A DNA stretch of 64,000 nucleotides, from contig NZ_JAIZDP010000001.1 of NCBI RefSeq assembly GCF_021554725.1, positions 124,001-188,000 of the forward strand, read 5' to 3'. Under the pieces are notes generated by a model that saw only the letters and a list, made by a program, of their open reading frames with translations, was not told the origin of the DNA and did not search any database. Source of the stretch: Sinomonas notoginsengisoli. GTDB taxonomy: Bacteria; Actinomycetota; Actinomycetes; Actinomycetales; Micrococcaceae. How positions within the stretch are numbered: the stretch's first letter is position 1; each line of letters starts with the position of its first letter. The position numbers were made by a program, and so were the translations under genes. Positions 1 to 8,384 of the stretch are shown here, in pieces.

Positions 1-1442
1 GCCATTGCCGTCACGGAGAGCGAAGAGGTGTTGGTGGCGAGGATGCATTCTGGCTTGACCACGGACTCGATCTCGGCGAAGACCTGCTTCTTGACCGAAA
101 GCTCCTCGAACACGGCCTCGATCACGAAGTCCGCGTCTGCGAACTCGGCCTTGGAGACGGAGCCGGTCACGAGGGCTTTGATGCGGTTCGCCGCGTCCGC
201 TGAGAGTCGCCCTTTGGAGAGAAGCTTCTCTACCTCGGCATGGACATGGCCCACGCCCTTGTCGACGCGGGCCTGGTCGATGTCCGTCATGACGACAGGG
301 ACCTTGAGCTGGCGCGCGAACACTAGCGCGAGTTGGCCTGCCATGAGGCCGGCGCCCACCACCCCGATCTTCGTGACAGGCCTCGCCAGCTTCGGATCCG
401 GCGCGCCTGCCGGCCGCTTCGCACGCTTCTGGACCAGGTCGAGGAAGGCATAGACCGTGTCCCTGAACTGTGGGGTCTGCATGAGTCCTGTGAGGGCAGC
501 GACTTCCAGCTCGGCCGACTCTGCCTGGCTGGCGGTGGCGCCGGCCTCGAACACGTCGAGTACCTTGCCCGGGGCGGGGGCGGCATTGGATGTCTTCGCG
601 GCGACGAACGCCCTCGCGGCAGCGGCGGCCGCTGCCCAGCGCTTCGTCACTGCTGGATCCTCGCGGGGCTCGACGGCGTGCGGCCGCTCTACCACGATCT
701 CCCCTGCGAGCACCGATGCGGCCCATCCGAGCGAGCGCTCGAGGAAGTCGGCAGGCTCGAACAGTGCATCGGCGATGCCGAGCGCGAAGGCCTCCTTGCC
801 GCCAATTGTTCGGTTGTTGTCCAGCGGGTTCTCGATCATGACCTTCAGCCCAGCCTCCGGGCCCGTGAGGCGAGGGAGACGCCAGACGCCGCCCCAGCCG
901 GGCACGAGGCCTATGAAGGCTTCTGGCAGACCGATGCCCTGCGCGGCGGCCGAAACAGTCCTGTACGTGCAGGCGAGCGCGATCTCAAGGCCTCCGCCGA
1001 GCGCCACACCGTTGATGAAGGCGAAGGTTGGCACTCCCAGGCCGCCGGCAAGCAGGTCGTAGGCGGCATGCCCGAGGCGAGCCATCTGCTCGCCCGCGGA
1101 CGGGTCACGCAGCGTCTTGACCGTCGAGAGATCGGCGCCGGCGACGAGGAAGTAGGGCTTCCCTGTCACGGCGACCGCATCGATCTCCCCGAGGATGGCC
1201 CGTTCGCGCAGGTTCTCGAGGGCCCGGCCGAGTTCGATCAGGGTATTGGGTCCGAGCGTGGTGGGCTTCGTGTGGTCGAGGCCGTTGTCTAGCGTGAGGA
1301 GGGCGATCTTCGTCGGCCGCGTGGAGCTGCGGCCGGCGGTGCCGGGGAGGACCACGTCCTTGACGAGGGAATGCGTGACGATCTCGTGCGGGACCTGCGC
1401 GGCAAGCGGGGCGAAGGCCTCGAAGAGGGAATCGGACGTCAT
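1..1442 (-). CDS. fadB: Multifunctional fatty-acid oxidation protein (enoyl-CoA hydratase / 3-hydroxyacyl-CoA dehydrogenase), C-terminus cut by window edge
   Basis: The frame is open from an ATG at 1442 to the left edge, so about 480 residues are visible and the C-terminus is missing. The first ~280 residues are an enoyl-CoA hydratase (crotonase) domain with AGADLS and GVALGGGLEIAL (CoA and oxyanion-hole regions) and LPEAFIGLVPGWGG. After a linker comes the NAD-binding start of a 3-hydroxyacyl-CoA dehydrogenase, KIGVVGAGLMAGQLAL. The family hydrates enoyl-CoA and oxidises the resulting 3-hydroxyacyl-CoA in the cytoplasm during beta-oxidation. The start lies 8 bases after the thiolase stop, so the two genes form a fadA-fadB operon. 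The family is clear; chain-length preference cannot be read from the sequence. Confidence 0.9.
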   Translation of the reverse strand, partial: MTSDSLFEAFAPLAAQVPHEIVTHSLVKDVVLPGTAGRSSTRPTKIALLTLDNGLDHTKPTTLGPNTLIELGRALENLRERAILGEIDAVAVTGKPYFLVAGADLSTVKTLRDPSAGEQMARLGHAAYDLLAGGLGVPTFAFINGVALGGGLEIALACTYRTVSAAAQGIGLPEAFIGLVPGWGGVWRLPRLTGPEAGLKVMIENPLDNNRTIGGKEAFALGIADALFEPADFLERSLGWAASVLAGEIVVERPHAVEPREDPAVTKRWAAAAAAARAFVAAKTSNAAPAPGKVLDVFEAGATASQAESAELEVAALTGLMQTPQFRDTVYAFLDLVQKRAKRPAGAPDPKLARPVTKIGVVGAGLMAGQLALVFARQLKVPVVMTDIDQARVDKGVGHVHAEVEKLLSKGRLSADAANRIKALVTGSVSKAEFADADFVIEAVFEELSVKKQVFAEIESVVKPECILATNTSSLSVTAM

Positions 1443-1450
1443 GGCGGCGT

Positions 1451-2665
1451 TCACTCGCCCTTTCCGTAGTCCGGGTGGTTGGGATTTTCCCAGATGACCG
1501 TGCCGCCCATGCCCAGGCCTATGCACATCGTGGTCATCCCGTACCGGACGGTCGAGTCCTCGGCGAACTGGTGCGCGAGCTGCGTCATGAGGCGCACGCC
1601 GGACGAGGCGAGCGGGTGTCCGACAGCGATCGCGCCGCCATAGCGGTTCACACGCGGGTCGTCGTCGGCGATCCCGAAGTGGTCCAGGAAGCTCAGGACC
1701 TGAACGGCGAATGCCTCGTTGATCTCGAAGAGCCCGATGTCCTCGATGGCCAGACCAGCCTTCGTGAGGGCCTTCTCGGTGGCAGGAACTGGCCCAATGC
1801 CCATGATCTCGGGCTCGACGCCGGCGAAGGCGAACGAGACGAGGCGCATCTTGGGGACGAGACCGAGTTCCTCGGCCGTCTCGGCCGAAGCGAGCAGGCA
1901 CGCGGTCGCGCCGTCGTTCAGACCCGCGGCGTTGCCAGCGCTCACGCGGCCGTGGGGGCGGAACGGCGTGCGCAGGCTCCCGAGGTCTTCCATCGTGGTG
2001 CCGCGCCGCGGAGGCTCGTCGACCGTCGCGAGGCCGAAGCCCTCGTCCGGCCGACGGGTCGCGACCGGGACGAGGTCCGGCTGGATCTTGCCGCCTTCAT
2101 AGGCGGCGGCGAGCTTCGCCTGGGACGCGACGGCGTAGGCGTCGGCACGCTCCTTCGTGATCGCGGGGAAGCGGTCGTGGAGGTTCTCGGCGGTGTTGCC
2201 CATGGTGAGGGCCGCGGGGTCGACGAGCCGCTCGGACATGAAGCGCGGGTTGGGGTCGGCGCCCTGGCCCATGGGATGGCTGCCCATGTGCTCGACACCG
2301 CCAGCGATCACGACGTCGTACGCACCCACGCCGATGCCGCTCGCCGTCGTCGTCACAGCGGTCATCGCGCCGGCGCACATGCGGTCGATCGCGAACCCGG
2401 GGACGCTGCGGGGGATGCCCGCGAGGAGAGCCGCGGTGCGTCCGATCGTGAGCCCCTGGTCGCCGGTCTGGGTCGTCGCGGCGATGGAGACCTCGTCGAC
2501 GCGCTCCGCAGGCAACGATGGATTGCGGCGTAGCAGCTCGCGGATGGTCTTGACGACGAGGTCATCGGCGCGGGTGCCGTGATAGATCCCCTTCTCGCCG
2601 GCCTTGCCGAAAGGGGTGCGGACGCCGTCGACGAAGACGGCGTCCCGGACATGCCTGCTGGACAT
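1451..2665 (-). CDS. fadA: Acetyl-CoA C-acyltransferase (thiolase)
   Basis: A 404-residue type II thiolase, normal length for the family. It cleaves 3-ketoacyl-CoA with CoA in the last step of beta-oxidation. The acyl-accepting cysteine is C97 in DRMCAGAMTA, the catalytic histidine is in AVGHPLASSG, and the second cysteine is in TTMCIGLGMGG near the C-terminus. The ATG at 2665 has a strong AAGGAG ribosome-binding site. The gene is first in an operon with the FadB-like gene, and a perfect palindrome lies 50-65 bases upstream. A biosynthetic acetyl-CoA acetyltransferase is possible, but the FadB partner favours degradation. Confidence 0.93.
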   Translation of the reverse strand: MSSRHVRDAVFVDGVRTPFGKAGEKGIYHGTRADDLVVKTIRELLRRNPSLPAERVDEVSIAATTQTGDQGLTIGRTAALLAGIPRSVPGFAIDRMCAGAMTAVTTTASGIGVGAYDVVIAGGVEHMGSHPMGQGADPNPRFMSERLVDPAALTMGNTAENLHDRFPAITKERADAYAVASQAKLAAAYEGGKIQPDLVPVATRRPDEGFGLATVDEPPRRGTTMEDLGSLRTPFRPHGRVSAGNAAGLNDGATACLLASAETAEELGLVPKMRLVSFAFAGVEPEIMGIGPVPATEKALTKAGLAIEDIGLFEINEAFAVQVLSFLDHFGIADDDPRVNRYGGAIAVGHPLASSGVRLMTQLAHQFAEDSTVRYGMTTMCIGLGMGGTVIWENPNHPDYGKGE

Positions 2666-2714
2666 GGGCAGCTCCTTGGAGGTCTATCGGGCGCTCACCG
2701 CCCTACAGCCTCAT

Positions 2715-2730
2715 GTTACTGGCGAGTAAC
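2715..2730. promoter_or_regulatory. Perfect palindromic operator upstream of the fadA-fadB operon
   Basis: GTTACT-GGCG-AGTAAC is a perfect 6-bp inverted repeat with a 4-bp centre in the short gap between fadA and the rnd stop codon. Its position fits a repressor site over the fadA promoter. The TTACT-n4-AGTAA form resembles sites of TetR-family regulators of fatty-acid genes in actinobacteria. Which protein binds is inference; no regulator gene is adjacent in this window. Confidence 0.6.
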
Positions 2731-2762
2731 TTGAAGTGCAACGGCTTCCAGGAACACGGTGT

Positions 2763-4151
2763 TCATTGATCCGCGGAAGCACTCCTGGGCTCCCTGACCT
2801 TGGCGGCGCCGGGATGCTGGAAGGCGTCGACAAGAGTGCTGACCACATGGCTGATCTGCCACTCGCGCGCTCCGAGGTCCCTCAGGGCGTCAGTCAAGGA
2901 GTCGTTCGTGACTGGCTCGGGCGGCCGCCAGGCAATCCGGCGCAGGTGGTCCGGAGTGAGCAGGTTCTCGGACGGCATGCCGAGCGAATCCGCCAGCGCC
3001 GCGATCCGCGGGCGGGCCGTCTTGAGGCGGGCCGCGGCGTCGGGATCGCGGTCGTCCCACACGCGAGGCGGAGGGGGGCCGGAGCTCGGTACATGGAGTG
3101 GGGGCAGCTCCTCGAGCCGGCGCGCCTCCGACACGGCTCGCAGCCACCGCGGCGCCTCGCGCTGTGCGGCGCGTCCATGGAATCCCTTGGTGGTGAGCAG
3201 CTGGGGGACCGTGCTCGGCATCGCGCGTGCGACGGCGACGAGCGCGGAGTCGGGGATGAGCTTGCCGGGCGCGATGTCCCGCTTCTGGGCGAGGGCGTCC
3301 CTCTCGAGCCAGAGTTCCCGCACGGCCGCGAGCTGGCGCCGGTCGCGGATCTGATGGACACCGGACGTACGGCGCCACGGCTCGGGTTTGGGAGCGGGCA
3401 CCCCCGCTGCAAGGATCGCCGCGAATTCCTCTTCCGCGAAGCCAAGCTTCCCCTGAGTACGGAGAAGGTCGGCCAGCTCGTCCCGGAGCTCGATGAGGAC
3501 CTCGACGTCGAGCGCCGCATAGCGCAGCCACGGCTCGGGCAATGGCCTTGTCGACCAGTCTGCGGCTGAGTGCTCCTTCGCGAGGCTGAAGCCGAGCAGT
3601 TGCTCGACGACGGCGGCCAGGCCCACGCGGGGAAGGCCTGCCAGACGTGCCGCAAGCTCCGTGTCGAAGAGCTTCTCAGGCCACATTCCAAGCTCGGCGA
3701 GGCAGGGCAGGTCCTGTGTTGAGGCGTGGATGACCCATTCGACGCCTGCGAGGGCATCGTTGACGACCTTCAGATTCTCGAAGGGCTCTGGGTCAATGAG
3801 CCATGTTCCGGAGCCTTCGCGTCGGATCTGGACGAGGAAGGCGCGCTGGCCGTAGCGGAATCCGGAAGCCCTTTCGGCGTCGACTCCAGCGGGTCCGGTG
3901 CCAGTGGCCAGCGCGGCGGCTGCCCGTGCGAGCCCCTCCTGAGTTGAGATGACGAGGGGGACCCCGTCGCGCGGCTCAGCGAGCTCGACAACGGTAGGAA
4001 CTGGACCGAAGCCCTCGACGACGATGCTGTCCGAGGTGGCGGCTGCCGTCGGCTCTGGGTCACCGGGTGGGAGGTCCGGTGTGGCGTCGGGGCCCTCCGT
4101 GGGTCCGCTGCCTGGTCCCTGTCCGTTGGCGTCGTGGGGCTCTGCGGTCAT
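2763..4151 (-). CDS. rnd: HRDC-domain ribonuclease D-like 3'-5' exonuclease
   Basis: A 462-residue protein with a DEDDy 3'-5' exonuclease domain at about residues 65-235. The acidic residues are visible: D91-A-E93, D147 in IHASTQDLPC, and Y211/D215 in WLRYAALDVEVL. An HRDC nucleic-acid-binding domain follows at about 260-340, then a further helical C-terminal region, as in actinobacterial RNase D-like proteins. The family trims the 3' ends of stable RNAs in the cytoplasm. The first ~50 residues are Pro/Gly/Ala-rich and probably disordered. A TAGACT -10 sits 9 bases before the ATG. The next gene upstream on the same strand is DUF3000. RNase D activity is a family inference. Confidence 0.88.
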   Translation of the reverse strand: MTAEPHDANGQGPGSGPTEGPDATPDLPPGDPEPTAAATSDSIVVEGFGPVPTVVELAEPRDGVPLVISTQEGLARAAAALATGTGPAGVDAERASGFRYGQRAFLVQIRREGSGTWLIDPEPFENLKVVNDALAGVEWVIHASTQDLPCLAELGMWPEKLFDTELAARLAGLPRVGLAAVVEQLLGFSLAKEHSAADWSTRPLPEPWLRYAALDVEVLIELRDELADLLRTQGKLGFAEEEFAAILAAGVPAPKPEPWRRTSGVHQIRDRRQLAAVRELWLERDALAQKRDIAPGKLIPDSALVAVARAMPSTVPQLLTTKGFHGRAAQREAPRWLRAVSEARRLEELPPLHVPSSGPPPPRVWDDRDPDAAARLKTARPRIAALADSLGMPSENLLTPDHLRRIAWRPPEPVTNDSLTDALRDLGAREWQISHVVSTLVDAFQHPGAAKVREPRSASADQ

Positions 4152-4189
4152 GATTTCGCCAGTCTATCGCCGCAGCAGCAGTCAGCCGT

Positions 4190-4780
4190 TCAGTGGGACT
4201 CTGCTCGGCGGCCATGGCGGGGGAGGGCCGAGACCCCATCAGGAAGCGGTGGCACTCCCGCGAAGGTCGAGACCATGTCGCACCAGGCCTCGAGGTGGTC
4301 GCGGAGCTCGGGGCCGCTCGGAGTCCACGAGGCACGGAGTTCGATGTCGATCGTGTCGTTGCGGTCCGCGAGCGTCCCATAGCTCTCTGACAGGACGCGC
4401 GTGGCCGTTCCGCCCGCCGCAGTGTACGGTGCGTGGTGCTTCTCGAGGGATTCGACGAGCCACGTCCAGGCAACCGAGCCGAGGAGGGCGTCGTTGCCCA
4501 TGTCCTGTTCGAGCTGTGCCCTGATATAGGTCACGACACGGAAGGTGCCCTGCCACACGGGCGGCGGCTCAGGGTCGTGCAGGAGGATGAAGCGTCCCGT
4601 CGCCAACTCTTCGTCCTCTTCTCGGACGTCAGCCTGCAGGGCCACGGCGTAGGGGGCCAGCCGTGCGGGTGCCGGGATCTCTTCGAGGCGTAGGCCCCCG
4701 GTTCGTCGCTCACCCGTGGCACTTCGCATCGAGCGGAGGGCTGTCAAGAAGTCCGCAGGCAGGTGTGCTAGTGCGGTCAC
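4190..4780 (-). CDS. DUF3000 family protein
   Basis: A 196-residue protein of the actinobacterial DUF3000 family, of unknown function. It is soluble and acidic, with no signal peptide or membrane segment. The GTG at 4780 was chosen because a TACGCT hexamer lies 6 bases before it (leaderless, with GGGAAG also able to act as a ribosome-binding site). Longer versions would run into the threonine aldolase-like gene, which ends at 4839. It sits just upstream of the rnd gene on the same strand; in many actinobacteria DUF3000 keeps that company, but this says little about its role. Confidence 0.82.
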   Translation of the reverse strand: MTALAHLPADFLTALRSMRSATGERRTGGLRLEEIPAPARLAPYAVALQADVREEDEELATGRFILLHDPEPPPVWQGTFRVVTYIRAQLEQDMGNDALLGSVAWTWLVESLEKHHAPYTAAGGTATRVLSESYGTLADRNDTIDIELRASWTPSGPELRDHLEAWCDMVSTFAGVPPLPDGVSALPRHGRRAESH

Positions 4781-4838
4781 CTTCCCAGCGTACGCTGGCG
4801 CCGTGCGCACGGCCGGAACGGCACGCCGCCGTGGCCTC

Positions 4839-5936
4839 CTAGCGGCCGAGCTCCTCGCGCAGTGCCGCCGCGAATGCGTCGACGTCATCCTCTGTCGTGT
4901 CGAAGGAGCACATCCAGCGCACTTCACGGCGTGCAGGATCCCAGTCGTAGAACCGGAATCGCTGGCGAAGGCGGTCCGCAACGCCCTCAGGCAGGATCGC
5001 GAAGACCCCGTTGGATTCGGTGGGCTGAGTCAGCTCGACGCCGTCCAGCCCCTCCACGGCCTCCCTCAGACGGGCAGCCATGGCGTTCGCGTGGGCGGCC
5101 GAGCGCAGCCAGAGGCCGTCCTCGAGCAGTGCCAGGAACTGCGCCGAGATGAAGCGCATCTTCGAGGCCAGCTGCATGTCCATTTTCCGCAGGTACCTCA
5201 GGGCGCCTGCGGCCTCCTGGTCGAGCGCCACGACCGTCTCCCCGAACATGAGGCCGTTCTTGGTACCGCCGAACGTGAGGATGTCGATCCCCGCGTCCGT
5301 GGTGAAGTCGCGCGGTGGGATCCCAAGCCCCGCTGCCGCATTGGCGAGGCGTGCGCCGTCCATGTGGGCCTTCATGCCGAGTGCGTGCGCGTGCTCCGTG
5401 ATGGCCTTCAGCTCGGCGACCGAGTACCGCGTGCCCAGCTCGGTGGTCTGTGTGATGGAGACGGCGAGCGGCTGTGCGCGGTGCTCGTCGCCCCACCCCC
5501 AGGCCTCGCGGTCGATGAGCTCCGGCGTGAGCTTGCCGTCCTCGGTGGGAACCGAGAGGAGCTTGAGGCCGCCGACCCGCTCGGGGGCGCCGTTCTCGTC
5601 GACGTTGATGTGGGCCGTGCTGGCGCAGATGACGGCGCCCCAGCGGGGCGCGAGCGACTGGAGGGAAACGACGTTCGCGCCGGTGCCGTTGAAGACGGGG
5701 AAGGACTCGGCTGCGTCGCCGAAGAGGGCCTTGATGGCCGAGGCGAGGCGGAGCGTGTACTCGTCCTCTCCGTAGGAGACCTGATGGCCTCCGTTCGCGG
5801 CGCTTAGTGCGGCGAGGACCTCCGAATGGACCCCCGAGTAGTTGTCGGACGCGAAGCCGCGCACCGAGCTGTCGTGGAGTGGCCAGCCAGCCGGGATTGC
5901 GGCGAAGGCGGCAGAGGGGGATGAAGTCACGGTCAC
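4839..5936 (-). CDS. Low-specificity L-threonine aldolase-like PLP enzyme
   Basis: A 365-residue fold-type I PLP enzyme of the beta-eliminating lyase/threonine aldolase family. The PLP lysine is K226 in TFGGTKNGLMFGE, the ring-nitrogen aspartate is D193 in HMDGARLANA, and the phosphate-binding loop is NGTGANV at about 83-89. Family members split L-threonine or other beta-hydroxy amino acids into glycine and an aldehyde. The GTG at 5936 is used because the frame continues far upstream into the SDR gene; GTG at 5930 is an alternative. It is last in an operon with an SDR and DUF6421, so its substrate may be a specialised beta-hydroxy amino acid rather than threonine. That is inference. Confidence 0.88.
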   Translation of the reverse strand: MTVTSSPSAAFAAIPAGWPLHDSSVRGFASDNYSGVHSEVLAALSAANGGHQVSYGEDEYTLRLASAIKALFGDAAESFPVFNGTGANVVSLQSLAPRWGAVICASTAHINVDENGAPERVGGLKLLSVPTEDGKLTPELIDREAWGWGDEHRAQPLAVSITQTTELGTRYSVAELKAITEHAHALGMKAHMDGARLANAAAGLGIPPRDFTTDAGIDILTFGGTKNGLMFGETVVALDQEAAGALRYLRKMDMQLASKMRFISAQFLALLEDGLWLRSAAHANAMAARLREAVEGLDGVELTQPTESNGVFAILPEGVADRLRQRFRFYDWDPARREVRWMCSFDTTEDDVDAFAAALREELGR

Positions 5937-5988
5937 AGTATTGCCTAAGGGGTCGGTCGGGTGGAGTGCGTGAGAGGTCAGGGGTGCC

Positions 5989-6777
5989 TCAGAGCGTGAG
6001 GTCGATGCGGGCGCCGTTGAGCTTGGCGGCGTCGTCGGCGAACAGCGCCACGGCACGCGCCGCGAGGACATCCACGTGCGTGTATCCGGGGAATTTCCGC
6101 TCGGGGTTCGCCGTCCGCATCGCGTCGTCGAGCAGGGATTTCACCGCGAGCACGACGGCGGCACTCGTCTGCGGGAGGGGACCCGCCTTGCGCGCGGACT
6201 GGCGCAGGGCCAGCCCCTGTGCCATCGATCGCGTCCATGCCTCCGCGGCGGCCTTGGCAGCCTGGTAGTTGGCGTTTGCCGCGCTCGGCTTGGCGAGCGT
6301 GGTCGAGGAGACCATGGCGAATCGCCCACGGGGCGAGGTGGCGACGTCCTCGAAGAACGCGCGCGAGGTGTTGCGGAGGGTTGTGATGACGCCGTGGGCG
6401 AGGAAGTCCCAGTCCTCGTCGCTCTGGTCACTGAACGTCCCACCACCACGCCATCCGCCGACGAGATGGATGACCCCGTCCACAGTCCCGAACGTCTCGC
6501 GCAGCTCGGTTGCGAGCGAGTGGACTGCGGCGAGGTCGGCGAGGTCGCACTCGCGCTGAGGCACGCCGTCGTCCTCTGCCGTGCTTTGCGCTGTGCCGTT
6601 CGACGCGGTGGCGGAGAAGGCCGACGCGAGCCGCTCCGCATTGGAGCCCACGGCGATGGCCGTAGCGCCGGAGGCGCGCAGCATGCGGATGGTCGCACGT
6701 CCGGAGGCGGAAGTGGCCCCTGCGACGACGACGACGGCGCCCCGCGCGCCTTGGCCGCGGACCGTGTCCGTGCTCAC
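5989..6777 (-). CDS. Short-chain dehydrogenase/reductase
   Basis: A 262-residue Rossmann-fold SDR. The cofactor-binding glycine motif is AGATSASG at residues 19-26, a variant of TGxxxGxG. The catalytic serine is in MVSSTTLA at about 157-158, and the YxxxK motif is Y171-QAA-K175. The classical NAG position reads HLVGGW (about 104-109), which is unusual. The family oxidises or reduces alcohols and ketones with NAD(P). Its start overlaps the DUF6421 stop by 4 bases, showing translational coupling, and the threonine aldolase-like gene follows about 50 bases on. Substrate unknown; it may act on the aldehyde or keto product of its neighbour. Confidence 0.87.
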   Translation of the reverse strand: MSTDTVRGQGARGAVVVVAGATSASGRATIRMLRASGATAIAVGSNAERLASAFSATASNGTAQSTAEDDGVPQRECDLADLAAVHSLATELRETFGTVDGVIHLVGGWRGGGTFSDQSDEDWDFLAHGVITTLRNTSRAFFEDVATSPRGRFAMVSSTTLAKPSAANANYQAAKAAAEAWTRSMAQGLALRQSARKAGPLPQTSAAVVLAVKSLLDDAMRTANPERKFPGYTHVDVLAARAVALFADDAAKLNGARIDLTL

Positions 6778-8180
6778 GCCGCGGTATCCGGCCGGTGGTT
6801 GAGAGCGGTCTCGCCCGTGATCCCGGCGGTGGACTGGATGACTGCTCGCATCTTCTTCTCCAGGGCCTCGTAGAACATCGACAGCGGGAACTCGTCGTCA
6901 AGCACCTGGTCTGTGACCTCGCGGGGAGTGCCGGCCAGGGGCAGGGCGTTGGGGCCCTTGGACCAGGCTGAGGCGGGGTGCGGCGTCACGGTGTTCGAGA
7001 CGAGCTCATATGCTGCGAGCCAGTGTGCCACCTTGGGACGGTCGATGGAACGCCAGTAGAGTTCGTCGATGGCGTCGCCGAGCGCGCTCACCACGTCGGG
7101 CACACGTGTCCAGTTGATCGTCAGCCTCGTGTCCGTCCAGTGCAGGACGTGGTGCTGGTGCATCCACGCGAAGAGGAGCTGGCCTCCCAGCCCGTCATAG
7201 TTGCGGACACGGCCGCCGGTGATGGCGAAGCGGAAGATCCGGTCGAAGACGACGGCGTACTGGACGAGTTTCGCGTGCCTGCGGGTCTCGGGGGTTGCCT
7301 TCGGGTCGGCCTCGATCTTCACGGACTCGCGGAACGCGGTCAGGTCACAGCGCAGCTCCTCGAGCGCGTAGAGGAAGAACGGCATGCGCTGCTTGATCAT
7401 GAAGGGGTCGAACGGCAGGTCTCCGCGCATGTGGGTGCGGTCGTGGATGAGGTCCCACATTACGAACGTTTCCTGGGCCAACTTCTGGTCCGCTGCGAGC
7501 TCCGCGGCGTCCGCGGGGAGCTCGAGGTTCGTGACCTTCGCTGCGGCGTCGAGCACCCGCCGGAAGCGTGCGGCCTCGCGGTCGGCGAAGATTGCGCCCC
7601 ACGTGAACGTGGGGATCTCGCGCATCGAGACGGTCTCGGGGAAGAGGACGGCCGAGTTGGTGGCGTACCCGGGGGTGAAGTCGAGGAAGCGGATCGGCAC
7701 GAACAGCCTGTTGCTGTACTCGCCGGCCTCGAGGTCGGCGACGAACTCGGGCCATACGACCTCGACGAGGACGGCTTCGACGAAGCGGTTGCGGCTGCCG
7801 TTCTGGGTGTACATCGGGAAGACAACGAGGTGCTGGAGCCCATCGGAGCGGTCGCGCTGGGGCTGGAAGGCAACGAGGGAGTCCAGGAAGTCCGGGACGC
7901 CGAATCCCGTGCCCGCCCATGCGTGGAAGTCGGCTTGGAGGAGGCGGAGGTACTCGGCGTCGTGCGGGAAGCGCGGGGCGAGCTCGGCGATCGCGGAGGT
8001 GATCGTCTCGGCCAGTGCTGAGGCGCGCTCCCGGTCCGCTGCCTCGGGCACGGAGCCATCCTGGGCCTGCAGGTCCTGGAGCTCGATCGCAGCCTCCTTG
8101 AGGGCGAGCCACGCAGGGTCGCTTGGGGCGGGCAGCTGCGGATCCGATGCGATGGGGGCCGCGACGGCGTTGGCGGACAT
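6774..8180 (-). CDS. DUF6421 family protein, candidate metal-dependent enzyme
   Basis: A 468-residue soluble protein I assign to the uncharacterised DUF6421 family. The ATG at 8180 has GAAAGCGAG upstream; an ATG/GTG 15 codons earlier (8225) is the alternative. The middle holds HDRTH (H246, H250) followed by EELRCDL (E274, E275, D279), and later a His cluster HQHHVLH (341-347). H-x3-H followed by EExRxDL recalls the zinc site of gluzincin peptidases such as dipeptidyl peptidase III, but the HExxH form is missing, so a metal site is only a suggestion. It is the first gene of the operon with the SDR (4-base overlap) and the threonine aldolase-like gene. Confidence 0.75.
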   Translation of the reverse strand: MSANAVAAPIASDPQLPAPSDPAWLALKEAAIELQDLQAQDGSVPEAADRERASALAETITSAIAELAPRFPHDAEYLRLLQADFHAWAGTGFGVPDFLDSLVAFQPQRDRSDGLQHLVVFPMYTQNGSRNRFVEAVLVEVVWPEFVADLEAGEYSNRLFVPIRFLDFTPGYATNSAVLFPETVSMREIPTFTWGAIFADREAARFRRVLDAAAKVTNLELPADAAELAADQKLAQETFVMWDLIHDRTHMRGDLPFDPFMIKQRMPFFLYALEELRCDLTAFRESVKIEADPKATPETRRHAKLVQYAVVFDRIFRFAITGGRVRNYDGLGGQLLFAWMHQHHVLHWTDTRLTINWTRVPDVVSALGDAIDELYWRSIDRPKVAHWLAAYELVSNTVTPHPASAWSKGPNALPLAGTPREVTDQVLDDEFPLSMFYEALEKKMRAVIQSTAGITGETALNHRPDTAA

Positions 8181-8281
8181 GTCACTCTCGCTTTCTTCTG
8201 GCGTGGGCCGCGCACGGGGGCTCACGGGGCGTCTGCTCCGAGAGTAGCGAGATAGGCAGACCTCTTCGCCTCAAAGGGTCC

Positions 8282-8304
8282 GAGCATCAGAAAGACTCAT
8301 GCTC
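8282..8304. promoter_or_regulatory. Inverted repeat upstream of the DUF6421-SDR-aldolase operon
   Basis: GAGCAT and ATGCTC form a 6-bp inverted repeat around an 11-bp centre that itself carries AG/CT symmetry. It lies about 100 bases before the DUF6421 start and 80 bases after the msrB stop. It could be an operator for the operon or a weak msrB terminator (no T-run is evident). Confidence 0.35.
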
Positions 8305-8384
8305 AAGCCGACGCACGAGGGCGGAGCCCGGCCGTGCACTGATCCTCGCCAGTGCGCGGCGCGCCTCCCTGAGAACCTGGGGCC

